The position numbers and the translations under genes are program-made. A stretch of DNA of 64,000 nt from Sialis fuliginosa. Lineage: Eukaryota; Arthropoda; Insecta; Megaloptera; Sialidae. A model generated the notes under the pieces. It was not told the origin of the DNA. It searched no databases and was given only the letters and a program-made list of their open reading frames with translations. Below, piece by piece: positions 22,617 through 34,383 of this stretch. Position 1 is the stretch's first letter. The number at the start of each line of letters is the position of its first letter. The stretch is taken from NCBI GenBank assembly GCA_961205875.1, contig OY540821.1, forward strand, positions 17,608,001-17,672,000, given 5' to 3'.

Positions 22617-23129
22617 AAATAGGTAACTCAATTAATTAATATAGATATACCTAAAATAATAATTATAATCCAAGCACACTTCATTCTGTGTATTATATTT
22701 TTTATGACTTGTTTTGATTTTACGCTTCGTTTAACAGCAATAAAAACTAATTTAAATAAAAACGTTCTCAAGACAACCGGGTCAAACAAATCTCTACATT
22801 ATGTAACAGATATTTACGTGCTTTAACACAGACAGACAGACAGACACGCACTTATTGTGCCAGGTCGTGTAACTGACAATAAATAAAATATGCTTGGTCT
22901 AGTATGTTATGTTATGGACAGTAGGAAGGTCTATTGGGACACTTACCGATTCTATTTCCGGTTCCGGAAGTGCACAAAACAGATAGCATGCGTCACGAAA
23001 AATGTAGATTCATTTGTTCAGTTTCGAGATATTTAAATGTGCTAAAACTAATTAAGGAAATATTGAAATTTGTATGTGATATAATTAAGAAACCCACGTA
23101 AAAAACAGCAGTTTTTATATTTACTTAAT
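22617..23129. other. Intergenic with GACA run
   Basis: Contains a short GACAGACAGACAGACACG run near 22831. No gene is supported. Confidence 0.4.
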
Positions 23130-23606
23130 ATACAGGGTGGTCCGGTTTGGGATAAAGATATTGTAAAATCTGATTCCTTGGTTCATTGTGAGGGAAAAAT
23201 TGTACGGGAAGATGGGGTCTATCTTCAACACCCTCTGAGCTACAGGGTGTTTAAAAAGTTACTTCAGAGTAGTATTTACAAACAAAGATTATCTCATAAC
23301 TTCCAAAGTAACGTAACTAGAGCAACCACAATAAGTCAGTTTCATAGGTAATTAACTAACGTATTTTTCAGTATTAGAGTTATTGGTAGCCGTGTTTCCA
23401 GTTCAGAGTTATTGCTCATCAAAGTAAAAAAATATGTTTATTTTTTTGAAAATTTTTATGGAAATGACATTTTTCTCCAAAGTATTTTTTATCATTATTT
23501 TAATGTGTTATAATGTTACCTACAATTTCACTATACCAAGTTTGGTCCTTACAGTTTTCCCGTTATAAATTTATCTAAATAATCCTCAAAGCGACTATTT
23601 TGCTAC
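23130..23606 (+). mobile_element. Dispersed repeat with TACAGGGTGGTCCGG end (copy 2)
   Basis: Inverted partner of 3176-3586. GGTGGTCCGGTTTGGGATA sits at the left end, with CAAAGATTATCTCATAACTT and AGTTACGTTACT-type blocks (here ACGTAACT) inside. Confidence 0.75.
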
Positions 23607-24625
23607 TTAGCCTATTAAATGAAACAGACAGAAAATTTTATAATTCCATAATTTTGTTTATTTACATAATTTTTTTAACAAGTACTTTGAAAAAAATAGA
23701 GCATATTTTTTCAGAAACCCACGTAAAATTAATTTTATTTTTATAGGTTAACTTTACATGGTTTCTTTTGATATCAGTTCACATATATTTAGTTAAACCA
23801 TTTAATCTTTCACAATGGAAAGTAAACAAAACGAAAAATTGCTTAATTGTGTGCGAATTTTAAATTTCGTATAATCTTGCATTAAATTAAATCTTATTTC
23901 TCATCAGAAATTCACAGATTATCTTCTCAAGACTTCGCTTGATTACATTTAAATATGTAACACCAGGGGTTACCCCTCCTGAACTACATATTATATAAAG
24001 AAAGAAATCCTGAGTGACTGACTCATCAACGCCGAGCCCTAGGAACGTGAAATTTTAAGGGTTTCATTCTTATATGACATAAGCGAACACCTGTGGAAGG
24101 GGGGTAAATTTTTTTATATTTTGATACGTTTATCTACATAACTGCTTTTTTATATATATAAAAAAATACAATCCCCAGCGCTACCTACCGGGTTCAAAAA
24201 TAATACAAACTTATCGGAGCGTCAAACGAACATATGGTGTGAATATGGCTTCGATACGTCCAGTGGTTTAGGCGTGATGACGTTACATACATATGTACAA
24301 AGTTTTTATACATATATTAAGATATAAATGTTCATAAAAATTAAAATAACGCGGATGAAGCCGCTGTTTTTAATAAAAATTATAGCAATTTATAATAAAC
24401 AACTTTATTTATAAAATAACAAATTAAAAATAGTATAATAATAATACATAAAAGGTACATATAAATTAAACAATATTTTTGGACTTTAAAATATAGCTTA
24501 TAAATGAAGCTATAGAATATTGCACATTGCCCAATATCGTTAATACGTTAATAAATAATCAATAACAAACAACATATAACAAAAATAATAAAACAAAATA
24601 TAATATTAAGGTACTTTAAATTAAA
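23607..24625. other. Intergenic with transposon tails
   Basis: About 23958-24310 looks like old transposon tails (GAGTGACTGACTCATCAACG; CGATACGTCCAGTGGTTTAG). The rest is plain AT-rich DNA. Confidence 0.4.
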
Positions 24626-24965
24626 TAAGGTACTGGCACTAGTCATGGACACTTGCTAATGATAAGTACTACGACACAAAAGATATAAAAGAAAGAATCG
24701 TCAAATTTGAAACAATGTAAAGCAGTTGCTATGATAATATAATAATTAGTAAATAAATTATACTAATAATTAGTTTAAATGTCCACCATTTTGACACCTA
24801 TTGACCTCATGTGATCAAATCACGCTGTAAGACAGTTAAATGTATATAGATTAATATTCAGAAATGGGAGTAATCAAATATATCAACAAATAATTCTGAT
24901 TCAGTACATTTAATTAAAAAATAACCATTACTGGGGTCATATCCAAGACTGGTGGCAGTATCTTA
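24626..24965 (+). mobile_element. F1 MITE, internally deleted, both ends
   Basis: TAAGGTACTGGCACTAGTCA joins directly to ATGGACACTTGCTAATG, so about 150 bp of the usual left interior is missing. The right end is GACTGGTGGCAGTATCTTA. Confidence 0.9.
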
Positions 24966-25300
24966 TATGAGATTTTAAAATGGGAAACATTCTATATTTG
25001 TTTCCTAATTGTATTCAAAAATGATTGGTTGTCTGACTTCGGAAGAAACACAACATAGCTAAGAAATAAAAAACTAAATAAATTCTTATAAAATTTTTAA
25101 ACGGTATCAAAACTAATACTATTAACTTGTTATAATTAAAAAGTAAATAAGTAAACAAACAACAAACAAAAAATAAAAAACTGAACACAAGTATCCCTTT
25201 AAAAAACATTCATTTTACTTTTGAGATATAATTTTAGGAACATGATTAATTTAAGAAACACATATATTTTCAAATTCCAACTATCCAAATTGATTCATTG
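24966..25300. other. Intergenic, nothing recognised
   Basis: AT-rich spacer. The 64-codon minus frame at 25015-25209 is a low-complexity hydrophobic frame without support. Confidence 0.4.
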
Positions 25301-25410
25301 CTTCTGGGTGTAAGTCGCGTTGTTCGGTCTTTATTTCGTCATAAATTACAAATAATAATACTACCATTGATTGAATCGAGAACAAGAATAACATGGCTTA
25401 CACCCAGAAG
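25301..25410. mobile_element. 110-bp hairpin MITE with 14-bp perfect inverted ends
   Basis: CTTCTGGGTGTAAG (25301-25314) and CTTACACCCAGAAG (25397-25410) are exact reverse complements. A related left end occurs at 20830. Confidence 0.7.
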
Positions 25411-25937
25411 CCCATACTTTCATCAAGACTACACATCTTATTAGGTACTTTAGTAATTTTTCTGTCGGAGTAGTGGCGACGCTAGAGGGGGGAGAGGGGG
25501 AGGTGTAACATCCCCTCTCATATGTTAAAAAATAATGCGTATGTACCTCCTTTTTTTGTTATTTAAAACTTTCAGAGGGTAAAATGTGTAAGAATTGAGC
25601 CAATTGACTTTTTTTATTTAAAAAAAATAAAACCCACTGATTTTTTTTCTGCTGTTAAAAATTCATAGGGTTGACACCCGCTTAATATGCAAAAAAAATT
25701 GATTTGGGAAGGGGGTGGGTGTGGGGGTTATTTCAGTATGTAATTGTAGCTTGTTTCTGCAGTTCCAAAAATGTCAAAACTGCAGTTGTAAAAGCTAATT
25801 TGTGTAGTTGAAAAATTGCAAGTAAAGTAGAACAAAAAAGAGGTTACTATAATTTGTAACAGAATATTTTTTTTTTTTAATTAACCCCTGGTTTTCCGCC
25901 CCAGGTGTCCCCCCCCTAGCGACAGTCAATTATTTTC

Positions 25938-26144
25938 TTAATGTATGCTCTGATATGTGACAGAAGCATGGTAGCCATCGGGTCCTGCAACGTAGTTGAC
26001 GTTCTGTATTCTGCCGTCAGGTAGCAGCACTCTGTACCTTCCTTTGGCTACGTCTCCGTTTCGGGATTCCTCGTGTCCGAAGTCATTTCCGCTCTCGTGG
26101 TCTCTTACCCGGTACCCGAATGCATATTTAGCGGCGTATTGTGC
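25938..26144 (-). CDS. Gene B: RR cuticular protein, terminal exon only
   Basis: A 207-nt exon encodes 68 residues and stops with TAA at 25940-25938. It starts after a good acceptor (AATTTCCAG), probably phase 0. It is an RR domain of pro-resilin type: KYAFGYRVRD, SGNDFGHEES, GRYRVLLPDGR, VNYVAGPDGYHASV. The usual acidic residue of the AD..GY/F motif is Gly here (VAGPDGY). The domain ends the protein, so it would be a small cuticle protein. The exon supplies no start or signal peptide, and I found no credible upstream exon before gene C at 29693. It may be a gene with a hidden short 5' exon, or an orphan exon. Confidence 0.78.
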   Translation of the reverse strand, partial: AQYAAKYAFGYRVRDHESGNDFGHEESRNGDVAKGRYRVLLPDGRIQNVNYVAGPDGYHASVTYQSIH

Positions 26145-26656
26145 CTGGAAATTAAAATGAAATTGCATAACTTAATTTTGGTATAATAAAGTCTTCTGTT
26201 AGTCTCACAAAATTTGTTAAGGAACCTCATATTTATGGTTCGATACATATAAGGTAAAGCAGTGGCGTAGATAGGGGGGGTGGGATCAAGGAGATCAATT
26301 CCCCCATGAGTGTACTTCATGAGAAAACTCAGAGACATTTTTTTTAACTCTACTTGTATGAACAAAATCAACTTTTTTTAAAATGCAATAGTTAGTACGA
26401 AAAGAGTCTAATAGAATTTTATTTTCAGCTTTTTAGTCGATTTTAAAAAGGCAAATAAATTTTTTTAAACGTTTTTTTTATATTTTTTATTATACATACA
26501 TGAAATGTACTGTATAATAAAGTATAGTAATCATGAAAAAAATCGAACTCGAGATTTTAACGGAATTACACGTATTGAGGGTCCCTGAACCAAAAATATG
26601 AGATTAAATACTAAGTCATATCCCCCCATCGCAAAAAACTATCTACGCCACTGAGC
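26145..26656. other. Intergenic or intron, transposon-like fragment
   Basis: CCCTATCTACGCCACTGCTT-type sequence occurs near 26260 and again, inverted, near 26635 (AACTATCTACGCCACTG), suggesting an element of about 390 bp between 26250 and 26655. No exon was recognised. Confidence 0.45.
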
Positions 26657-27092
26657 TAAAGGCACCAGTTATGGCCGCTATAAAAGTTTTTGTGATTTAA
26701 CTCATGTTACAAATAAAACAAGTAACTCTTTATTTAATCAATTTAATTACCAAAGTCTGTTTTTTAAATTATAGCCTTTTATTTTGTTTATGTTTTTTCT
26801 CCAGTAATGGATAAAGTATAACCAGTAATGAGTACGCAATGATGGACACTTGCTAATGATAAGTACTAAGACACAAAAAAATCGTCAAATTTGAAACAAT
26901 GTAAAGCAGTTGCTATGATAATATAATAATTAATAATTAGTTTAAATGTCCACCATTTTGACACCTATTGGCCGATTGTCATCAAATTACGCTGTAAGAC
27001 AGTTCAATGTATATAGATTAATATTCAGAAATCAAATATCAATTCAGTACATTTAATTAAAAATGGGGTCCTTGCCAAAACTGGTGCCAGTA
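26657..27092 (+). mobile_element. F1 MITE copy with both ends
   Basis: Left TAAAGGCACCAGTTATGG, right CCAAAACTGGTGCCAGTATG. Interior landmarks are in order. Confidence 0.9.
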
Positions 27093-28580
27093 TGTATGCA
27101 TAATTATAATAATATATTACTAGTTTCATTAAATCACTGACTAATTTTCACTTTTTCATATTAAATACATAATGAAATGAAAATTAGGTGTTATAGAAAT
27201 AATTATATGTAATAATTAACAGACTCGCTAACCGTGAAAATTCAAGAAAATTATTAAAAATGACCTAAAGTTAAAATAATAATTATTTTCAATTAAAATA
27301 ACGTAGATATCTTTGTATTTATTGTAATACTTGATAATTAGATATATTATGCATTTTGAAAAGTTTCACTCACAGTTGATTGAAAAATTATAATATGCAA
27401 ATGTTCAAATAATAAAATTTTGTGTAATTATTTAAAAGAAAGTGACAGCATATTTTTATTTTTGTTTTCTGAATGTGCAGATACTGAATTATTATCTTTT
27501 TTTTCGTGAAGAATTTGTTTTAGAAAATAAAAATCCAATTTAGAAGCAACAGCATTTATTTTTAATAATGTTTTTTTTTGTACATAGATTAACAAAAATT
27601 ACATTGATTTTTTTTATAAATACATGTTTGTTTTATTTGCCAATGTTTTATTTATTTAAATTAACTGTCTTAAAGTTTATTTACTTCAGTTATTTATATC
27701 ACAATTAATGTTCGCTTTATTTTAAACTTTAAATTAGTTTTTTTAAATTAAAATCATTATTTTGTTATTATATATTTTTTATAAAATTGAAACTTTAGTT
27801 TAATTTTATATTTTATTATCAAAGAATAAATAAATACCTTATTTGTCTATAATCTATAGTGTATACTGTATACTTTGTATTGTTTTGTTCCAAGTTAGTA
27901 ATTTTATCAATAAATTTAAATTATTGGGCATTTTCGACGATGGTGAAATTAATATAACTCTATTCAATAAACAAATTTTTTTTATTTTGTGTGACGGAAA
28001 AAATGATTTTTTGTTACTCAATTTTTTTAAAGTATACATATTTTAAAATATGTAAGAAAAAATTAAATTTAAATTTACGAGTTACCTACAGTTAATTCAA
28101 TTAATTTGAAATTGAAGAAAAAAATGTTATGCTAAATGCCAAAAATTTATTTGGAGATGATTATTATTGATTTCAAAAATATGGAGAGCCCCCCTCCTTC
28201 CCAAACATCAAACACTTTTCAATACATATGTCTACTTTAAGAATTGAATAAAAACTTAACTAAAATTTTATCAGAATATTATAACTGTCAAGATGTACTA
28301 AAAATGAAGTTTTTAACATATGTAATTAAACTTGATAGGTATTTTTTTTATAGATTTGTGCATATTTTAAGACCTAACAAATTTTGGTACTAAAAAAAAT
28401 TAAAGATAATTTTTTTAGTCATATTTATTTTAATTTTACTATAAATTATTCTAAATGTGGAATATGTAATTACATAGCTATAAAATAATCAGTATAATTT
28501 TTTTTTAAATCCTCGTTTGCGACTATTAAAAAAATATATGGTTTTTTTCCCATTAAAAAATAATATTTCATTTTTATAGA
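27093..28580. other. Very AT-rich stretch, nothing recognised
   Basis: 1.5 kb of homopolymer-rich AT DNA. I looked here on the minus strand for a first exon of gene B and found no ATG with a signal-peptide frame and donor. Confidence 0.5.
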
Positions 28581-28805
28581 GAGCGAAATTTGTTATTTTC
28601 GAAAAGGATATATCACGCCATTTGGTGTTCGACACCTTCACGTTTGCCATCTGTTAACTTTCGAACGTTCTATGCAAGGCCGATGTGTTCTAAAAGTGAC
28701 ATTTGTCGCGATCTTCTTCCGATATAAATGTAATGTTGATTCACTTTCATTCTTTCACTTTTATCTTTAAATTAACCGTGAATTCTCCTCGTTTGTAACA
28801 TTGAG
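28581..28805. other. Unexplained GC-richer island
   Basis: Less AT-rich than its surroundings and without a matching copy in the window. It contains a short stem-loop GGTGT-TCG-ACACC near 28626 and CGAACGTTC. On the plus strand CGATATAAATG near 28720 resembles a TATA element. No exon is supported. Confidence 0.35.
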
Positions 28806-29309
28806 ACATATCTGTTATTAATTACATACTTGGAATTGTTGACATTTTTTTTCTGAGATGAGTATGTGGTAAAAGCTACGGTTTTTTTCTTTAAATGTAA
28901 TTAAATAGGTTTTATTTACAATCGTGAAGAGAAAATTTGATTTTTTTATAGACATATGTCCCTTTGAAGGTTTGAAATGGATTGTTGACAATAAATAGGT
29001 AATTAAAAAAGAGAAATTTGTGCTATTAGCGCGTAGCCCTTGAAAAAATATCAAATAGACGTTTTTTTATCGTTATTTAGTTTTTTACGAGAATCAGGTA
29101 TTTCAGAAACTTAAAAAATTTATAATAAGTATATCTCGATATTCAGAGCAGCTACCAAGGAGGTTTGGTCTTAAATTATAGATCTCGATTAGATCTACGT
29201 GGTGCAAGTAAAAATTAAAACATTTAACCAGTTTTAATGAGTGAAAAACTCCATATTATTAAATTTTCTATTTCCACAATTTCGCTTGTAAATATTAATT
29301 AATTGAATT

Positions 29310-29420
29310 CAAAAAAAATAACAGTATATAAGAATATATTCTCTACGATCTCACGTTTTTAATTTTTTGATTAAAGTTTTTTAATTCTAATAAAAAAAAT
29401 AAAAAGTAAATTTCGTATTT
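29310..29420 (-). repeat. Inverted copy of the 22313-22571 unit
   Basis: AACAGTATATAAGAATATAT followed by TCTCTACG and TTTTTAATTTTTTGATTAAA is the reverse complement of the tandem unit at 22313. Confidence 0.65.
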
Positions 29421-29692
29421 TTATTTAGACTAAGTTTATATTAATTTTCTTAGAATTTAAAAATGTATTAAATAATAATTAATATTGTTAATAAAATTTG
29501 GATGAATTAAAACTACCTTATTCCTTATTTTAAATAATTAAACTATATACAAAATATTAAAATAATCTTTAGTATTTTTTGGTACAGGTTTTAAACTATT
29601 ATTATTATTTTTTTCATTTTTCGTATACACGATCACAGAATTTTTAATATTGACTTATATATACATAACTTTCTTTGTATTTAAATTATTAA

Positions 29693-31276
29693 TTAATTCC
29701 CTAACTTTACTGATAATTTTTTAACAACCCTTTCGACCTTTTGTACTTTAAAATTCACCTTTCGTATATTATTCGTAATATGATCAGGTTTAACGCGAGG
29801 TTTCCCAGACATTTTTACAGGTACTGTCTTAACAGGCCTGGCGTTAACAGTTTTAATAGGCCTGGTATGAACAGTTTTAACAGGCCTACGTTTCTTTGGC
29901 GGCTTTACCCTAACCTTTACAGGAGGGGGTAAATAATAATGGGGTATCGCAGAAACTTCTTTAGGTGGATCTTTTTGTTTTTGTATATTATTACTGTTAT
30001 CATTAGAATTGTTAATAATAATTACATTTTTACCCTCATTTGGATCTTTTTGAGAAGTCGATTCAGAATCTTTATTAAACGAATTAAAATTAATGTACCT
30101 ACGATTAGATGCAGGAGGTTCAGCAAAATTTGTTTCTATACTTTCAGGAATATCTTCCTCGTATTCGTAATCATAATCAAAATTGCAATTATAATCGTAA
30201 TCAGGTAACGCAGACCTTTTTACCCGTTTTCGATGCAAATAATTTATCCAAAAACCTTTTTTATTTTTCGAATTTTGATTTTTAGTAGGCGTTAAGTTAG
30301 CAATTGTTGTTAGTCTCTCATTTTCTGTCTCACTTACATGATCGTCGTTTCCATAACCTGCAATTTTCTCGAATTTCGTATTGTGAACGATGAGGTCTAC
30401 TTTAGGAGCATCGTGGACCACTCTAACGTTCGGTTTCTTCGCTACGTTAACCACATCTGAAACTTCTTCGGTAATTGGAATATATTCCTTGATCAACTGG
30501 GTGTTATAAGTATTCTCATTTGCAGCTGCGTAATATTCAGGAGCCTTATTCTCTTGGGAACCAATCAATGCATGCAGTCCTTCAAGTTGAAGCGATGGAG
30601 TCTTCCCAATAAGAGAATTCAACGTATGGTAATCTTGAGTTCCATCGAAATAATTAGCATGAGGATCTGCTAAATGCTGCGATCCTGATAGAACGAAATT
30701 GTGAATTTCGTGCGCTGGTAACTTCGAATTTACCGTTGTCTGTTCAGGGTGGGCCAAGTAGTTTGGAGACAAGACCAGAGGGTATTGGGGGCTGTAGTAA
30801 CCACGTGCTACTCTACTTGCAGCTACTTCTTGATCCTCGAAAATTTCATGTACCTTATAATCGTCTTCTTTCTGTTTCTTTAACGGAAGTGGAGTTGTAC
30901 TGATGGTATTCTTCTGGACTTGCTTAACAGAAACCCATGCTTCTTTTGGTATATCTTTATGCGGTATGTTCTGTTTTATTTGCGGTTTAGGTTTTCTTGA
31001 AGGTTGGACGTTTTTTATCACCGGATGATCTTGTTTCACGGTTGTAGCGTATTGCTTAGTTTGTTTCTTTGCGGCGTGGTAAGCTCGGATGTAGGAATCT
31101 GCTTCTTGTTGCTGTTTGTATCTGTTTATCTGCATATCCTGTTGAGTGTATTCGATACCACGCCCGTTTCTTGTTACCCTGACTGTGCCTAGAGGGATGT
31201 CATCGAGGTTTTCGTATACAGCAGGTGATATGTATTTACTGCAGTGTACAAGTGGTAATGATATTGCCAGCAGGAC
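29693..31276 (-). CDS. Gene C exon 2
   Basis: 1584 nt uninterrupted frame from acceptor CAAG to TAA. It carries the hydrophobic part of the signal peptide and all of the mature protein. Confidence 0.9.
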   Translation of the reverse strand, partial: VLLAISLPLVHCSKYISPAVYENLDDIPLGTVRVTRNGRGIEYTQQDMQINRYKQQQEADSYIRAYHAAKKQTKQYATTVKQDHPVIKNVQPSRKPKPQIKQNIPHKDIPKEAWVSVKQVQKNTISTTPLPLKKQKEDDYKVHEIFEDQEVAASRVARGYYSPQYPLVLSPNYLAHPEQTTVNSKLPAHEIHNFVLSGSQHLADPHANYFDGTQDYHTLNSLIGKTPSLQLEGLHALIGSQENKAPEYYAAANENTYNTQLIKEYIPITEEVSDVVNVAKKPNVRVVHDAPKVDLIVHNTKFEKIAGYGNDDHVSETENERLTTIANLTPTKNQNSKNKKGFWINYLHRKRVKRSALPDYDYNCNFDYDYEYEEDIPESIETNFAEPPASNRRYINFNSFNKDSESTSQKDPNEGKNVIIINNSNDNSNNIQKQKDPPKEVSAIPHYYLPPPVKVRVKPPKKRRPVKTVHTRPIKTVNARPVKTVPVKMSGKPRVKPDHITNNIRKVNFKVQKVERVVKKLSVKLGN

Positions 31277-32014
31277 CTTGAAAGAAATAATTTATAAAAA
31301 TTAGTCGGTATTTTTTTTTTGATCAATATACATCGTGATAGTTATATTCTGATACAAATTAAAATATATTAAAGTAGACATGTATTGAAAAATATTTATC
31401 CAATTTTTTGTCCCAAATTTTGATAATAACATTCTTAAATTACTCCAAATTTAATAATTGGTAATCTGAGAGCTTAGACAACATATATGACCATACAATG
31501 TTTGTTTTGCGAGAGGGAGGGGGGGGGGGGGTCAATCTTGTTGAAATCAATAATAATCGTCTCCAAATAAATTTTTATTTTGCATTGATTTTACGCCTTT
31601 CTCAATACAAATTAAGGGTAATTTGCCTCTTGGGCTGGTGGCGCCCTAAACATTCTTTTGTCTTCTGGAATGTCCTCAATCCTAGCAGACCAAACTATGT
31701 CATACTGAGAGTTGTAGGATTGTTCCAAAACAAATAACTTCTCATAAGAAAATATAAATTCTTGCCATTTTTTAAATATTATTTCACTAGACTAATTTAA
31801 ATTGTATAATTTTTTTATATGATATACTAGATAACATAACGATACTTTTAATTGTTAAATGGGTTGCTAAAATAACGCCAATACATCGTCGATCAAGAGT
31901 TGTAGTATCAAAATAAATCAATGATTAGAAAAAAAAACTAAAATAATTGGATACATCAAATTATGTAATTAATAAAAAAAATATATAAATTACACTTACT
32001 TTTAAAAAATACAT
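29693..32014 (-). CDS. Gene C: secreted Lys/Pro-rich protein with furin-like site, 2 exons
   Basis: Exon 1 (32000-32014) encodes MYFLK with donor GTAAGT. Exon 2 (29693-31276) follows acceptor TTTCAAG in phase 0 and ends with TAA, giving 532 aa. The signal peptide is MYFLK plus VLLAISLPLVHCS. The mature chain starts with KYISPAVYENLDDIPLG. A Lys/Gln-rich N-terminal half is followed by HRKRVKR (353-359), a furin-type site, then a Tyr/Asp-rich acidic tract (364-383, DYDYN, DYDYEYEED) and a very basic tail with three RP(V/I)KTV repeats (about 469-492). I recognise no domain. Position in a cuticle cluster and the shared split signal peptide suggest an extracellular or cuticular role (inference). 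An ATTAAA signal lies about 45 nt after the stop. Confidence 0.85.
31277..31999. other. Gene C intron 1
   Basis: AT-rich intron with a G-run at about 31508-31520 and a GC-richer patch (31620-31700) of unknown origin. No repeat match was seen. Confidence 0.6.
32000..32014 (-). CDS. Gene C exon 1 (start)
   Basis: ATG at 32014-32012, five codons (MYFLK), then donor GTAAGTGT. Joining in phase 0 to exon 2 creates a typical signal peptide, which supports this start over the internal Met at residue 53. Confidence 0.82.
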
Positions 32015-32085
32015 TATGACCACTCGTTAATAACTAACTGAATCACAATAACTGTTAACAGCTTAACGTTAAACTTAACACTGAC

Positions 32086-32116
32086 ACTGAATCAAGCTCA
32101 ACATAAGCATATAAAC
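32086..32116 (-). promoter_or_regulatory. Gene C core promoter
   Basis: TATA-like TTTATATG (32116-32109) and arthropod initiator TCAGT (32090-32086, A at 32088) are about 28 nt apart, the normal spacing. The 5' UTR to the ATG at 32014 would be about 74 nt. Confidence 0.6.
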
Positions 32117-32119
32117 TTA

Positions 32120-32800
32120 CTTTTATTACTTTATCATGCTCTTTCCAAGAACAAAGTAAAACCCAACGTGTTTTATCAAAACAAAGAAAGATGTATTCTT
32201 TTCTAAATAAACATATTATGCTCTCACTTTCTTTTAATAGCTTTCACCGAATTATCCTCTTCATCATCTGCCAATTTTAAATTATATTTTTGTTACTAAA
32301 TAAAGACAGATTTATGTAAGGTAATGTTGTATACATACGTTTCTCTTTATCTATCTTGTAAGATATGATACACTTTCGTTGGGTATCAGTTATGTTTGTG
32401 GAGTTTTGTATCTGTCATTAATATAATCTTTTATGGTCATTTGATTTCTCTTAAACGGTCAATATAGGTCAATTCGTTTGTGTAGTATCGAGTAGTTAAT
32501 GAAAGAAATTATTATACCTATAAAGTCACTGTCTAGAAGCTGACAGGTAATTGTGATAAATCAGTGGTACTTAAACAATGGGATTACGTCCAATTAAATA
32601 CTTTTATTGTAATATTAAGGGTAGTTTTATTCAGGTTATATTTTTTTGGTTAATATTTATCGTAAGCAATTCGTTAGCGAAAACGACTAACTTTTTTTTT
32701 AATAATATATCTTATTTCGTAAAAATCTCCCTTTTTACCTTATCTATGACTACAGAAAGTAACATATCCCAATGAAGAAACATCTGCCTAGTAATTTTTT
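32120..32800. other. Upstream of gene C, nothing recognised
   Basis: AT-rich intergenic DNA. The open frame at 32578-32775 has no domain signature. Confidence 0.4.
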
Positions 32801-32804
32801 GACA

Positions 32805-32990
32805 TCCAACCAAGTTTCATTAATATCGATTCAGTAGGGGGACAGACAGACAGACACGAGCGAAAAGCGTTTGTCTTGACCTGAAACTGAAAGATCAATT
32901 TAAATTTTGAAAAACAATTTTTTTGTATTATTCTAAAACGATCACAAAGCTTCTCGTATCTTCGATATTGCGAGGAAGCAATATTTATTA
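32805..32990 (+). repeat. 'cttctcgtatcttcgatattgcg' repeat
   Basis: CCAAGTTTCATTAATATCGA, a GACAGACAGACACGAG run and CTTCTCGTATCTTCGATATT with GCGAGGAAGCAATAT appear in order. Other pieces lie at 34076-34262, 44975-45152, 48035-48175, 55185-55325 and 58225-58350. This looks like the tail of a multi-copy transposon. Confidence 0.75.
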
Positions 32991-33327
32991 ATGTTAAAAA
33001 TAGTTAAGGTTCACTGGTTTCAATATAATGATATAAAGAAAGTAAATGCATGCCAATGCAGAATTGTACATGAAGGAAAAAGATAGTTATATATCTACCG
33101 GATGATGAAAGTATCGGTTTTCTTTTTTTAACACACAGGGTCAATGTCACGGTCATAATTAAAACAAAACACTACCTATTTGAAGTGTTTTTTTAACTAT
33201 TTAAATTATTTTGGTAATTTATATAATGTTTATCTAGTAACTTACATATCGCATGTTTTTTGTTTTTTTTTTTTTCATCTAAAAATCACGACTAAAGGAA
33301 ACAGAATAAAACTAAAAATATTTAAAA

Positions 33328-33480
33328 AATGTGTGTGACTGTGTCGAGATGCACAGTCGAGGGATTGGCGTGAATACGTGGAACTGGGGTTAAATAATAA
33401 ATAATTGAATATTTGTAAACTGGACTTAAAATAAACGAAATCGTGGAAATATGAAATTAACTTTTTATTTTTAATGAAAT
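33328..33480 (+). repeat. Partner of the 22194-22272 block
   Basis: GTGTCGAGATGCACAGTCGA, GTGAATACGTGG and a following GAAATCGTGGAAATATG block. Confidence 0.7.
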
Positions 33481-34075
33481 TCACGTCAAAAAACTAATAA
33501 ACGGATATAGAAATATCTGTCTGTACTTTCATATTTTTGCTATAATTATTGTAAAGGAAGTAAGAGCAAAACCTAATGTCATTCTGTAAATAAATTGTTC
33601 CTGTAACTATCAAAATATATCAAATATATTTACACTTTTTACTTTCTTATACAATAAAAATTTAAATCAAAAAAGGATTTTTTTTTTAATATTTAAAAAA
33701 ATTGTTCTATAATTTATTTAAATAAATAATTCGAGAGAATACTAATGAGCCGATCATAGAAAACCAGTCAGTTGTTTACTTATTATATAGTTAATTCAAA
33801 ATCACTGAGTCATTAACAAAAAAAGAAATGTTTATGTAAGATGCATAATTAATATTAAAAATTATGTAAAAACACATGAAAAAATTTAATTATTTAATAA
33901 ATAAATTCCTTAATTGAGCATAAACATTAAAACTGATCTTATGATAGTCAAGAATAATTTTTATAAATTATGATAAATACACTTTCTCGTATTTTGCATA
34001 AAAAATTAAAGGAAACAAAATTCAAAATACGTTAATTAAATAATTTTGATTAATATTTCATACCTAAATGATTCT
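33481..34075. other. Intergenic, nothing recognised
   Basis: AT-rich spacer with no supported feature. Confidence 0.4.
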
Positions 34076-34262
34076 CTACATTTGCTTCCTATATCCTTGT
34101 CATATCGAAGATACGAGAAGTTTTGTGATCGTTTTAAAATGAGAAAAAAATTTATTTTCAATTTCCAAATTTTAACTTGATTTTTCCGTTTCACGTCAAG
34201 ACAAACACATTTCGTTTCGTGTCTGTCTGTCTGTCCCTTGAATCCAGTGCGAGGCGTGAAAT
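34076..34262 (-). repeat. Inverted copy of the 32805 repeat
   Basis: TTGCTTCCTATATCCTTGTC, ATCGAAGATACGAGAAG and TGTCTGTCTGTCTGTCCC in reverse order and complement relative to 32805-32990. Confidence 0.7.
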
Positions 34263-34383
34263 TTTTAATAAGGGAAGCATATTTTGTCAATCCTCTCCCT
34301 CCTATTAACAAAAAAAAACTTAAGTTGAAGTTTTTACTTTATAAATAAATTCTTATATATATTTATATAGTAACTAAATAATT

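Noticed and set aside
29741-30208. Plus-strand open frames of 63 and 89 codons
   Set aside because: Antisense to gene C's Lys/Pro-rich coding exon.
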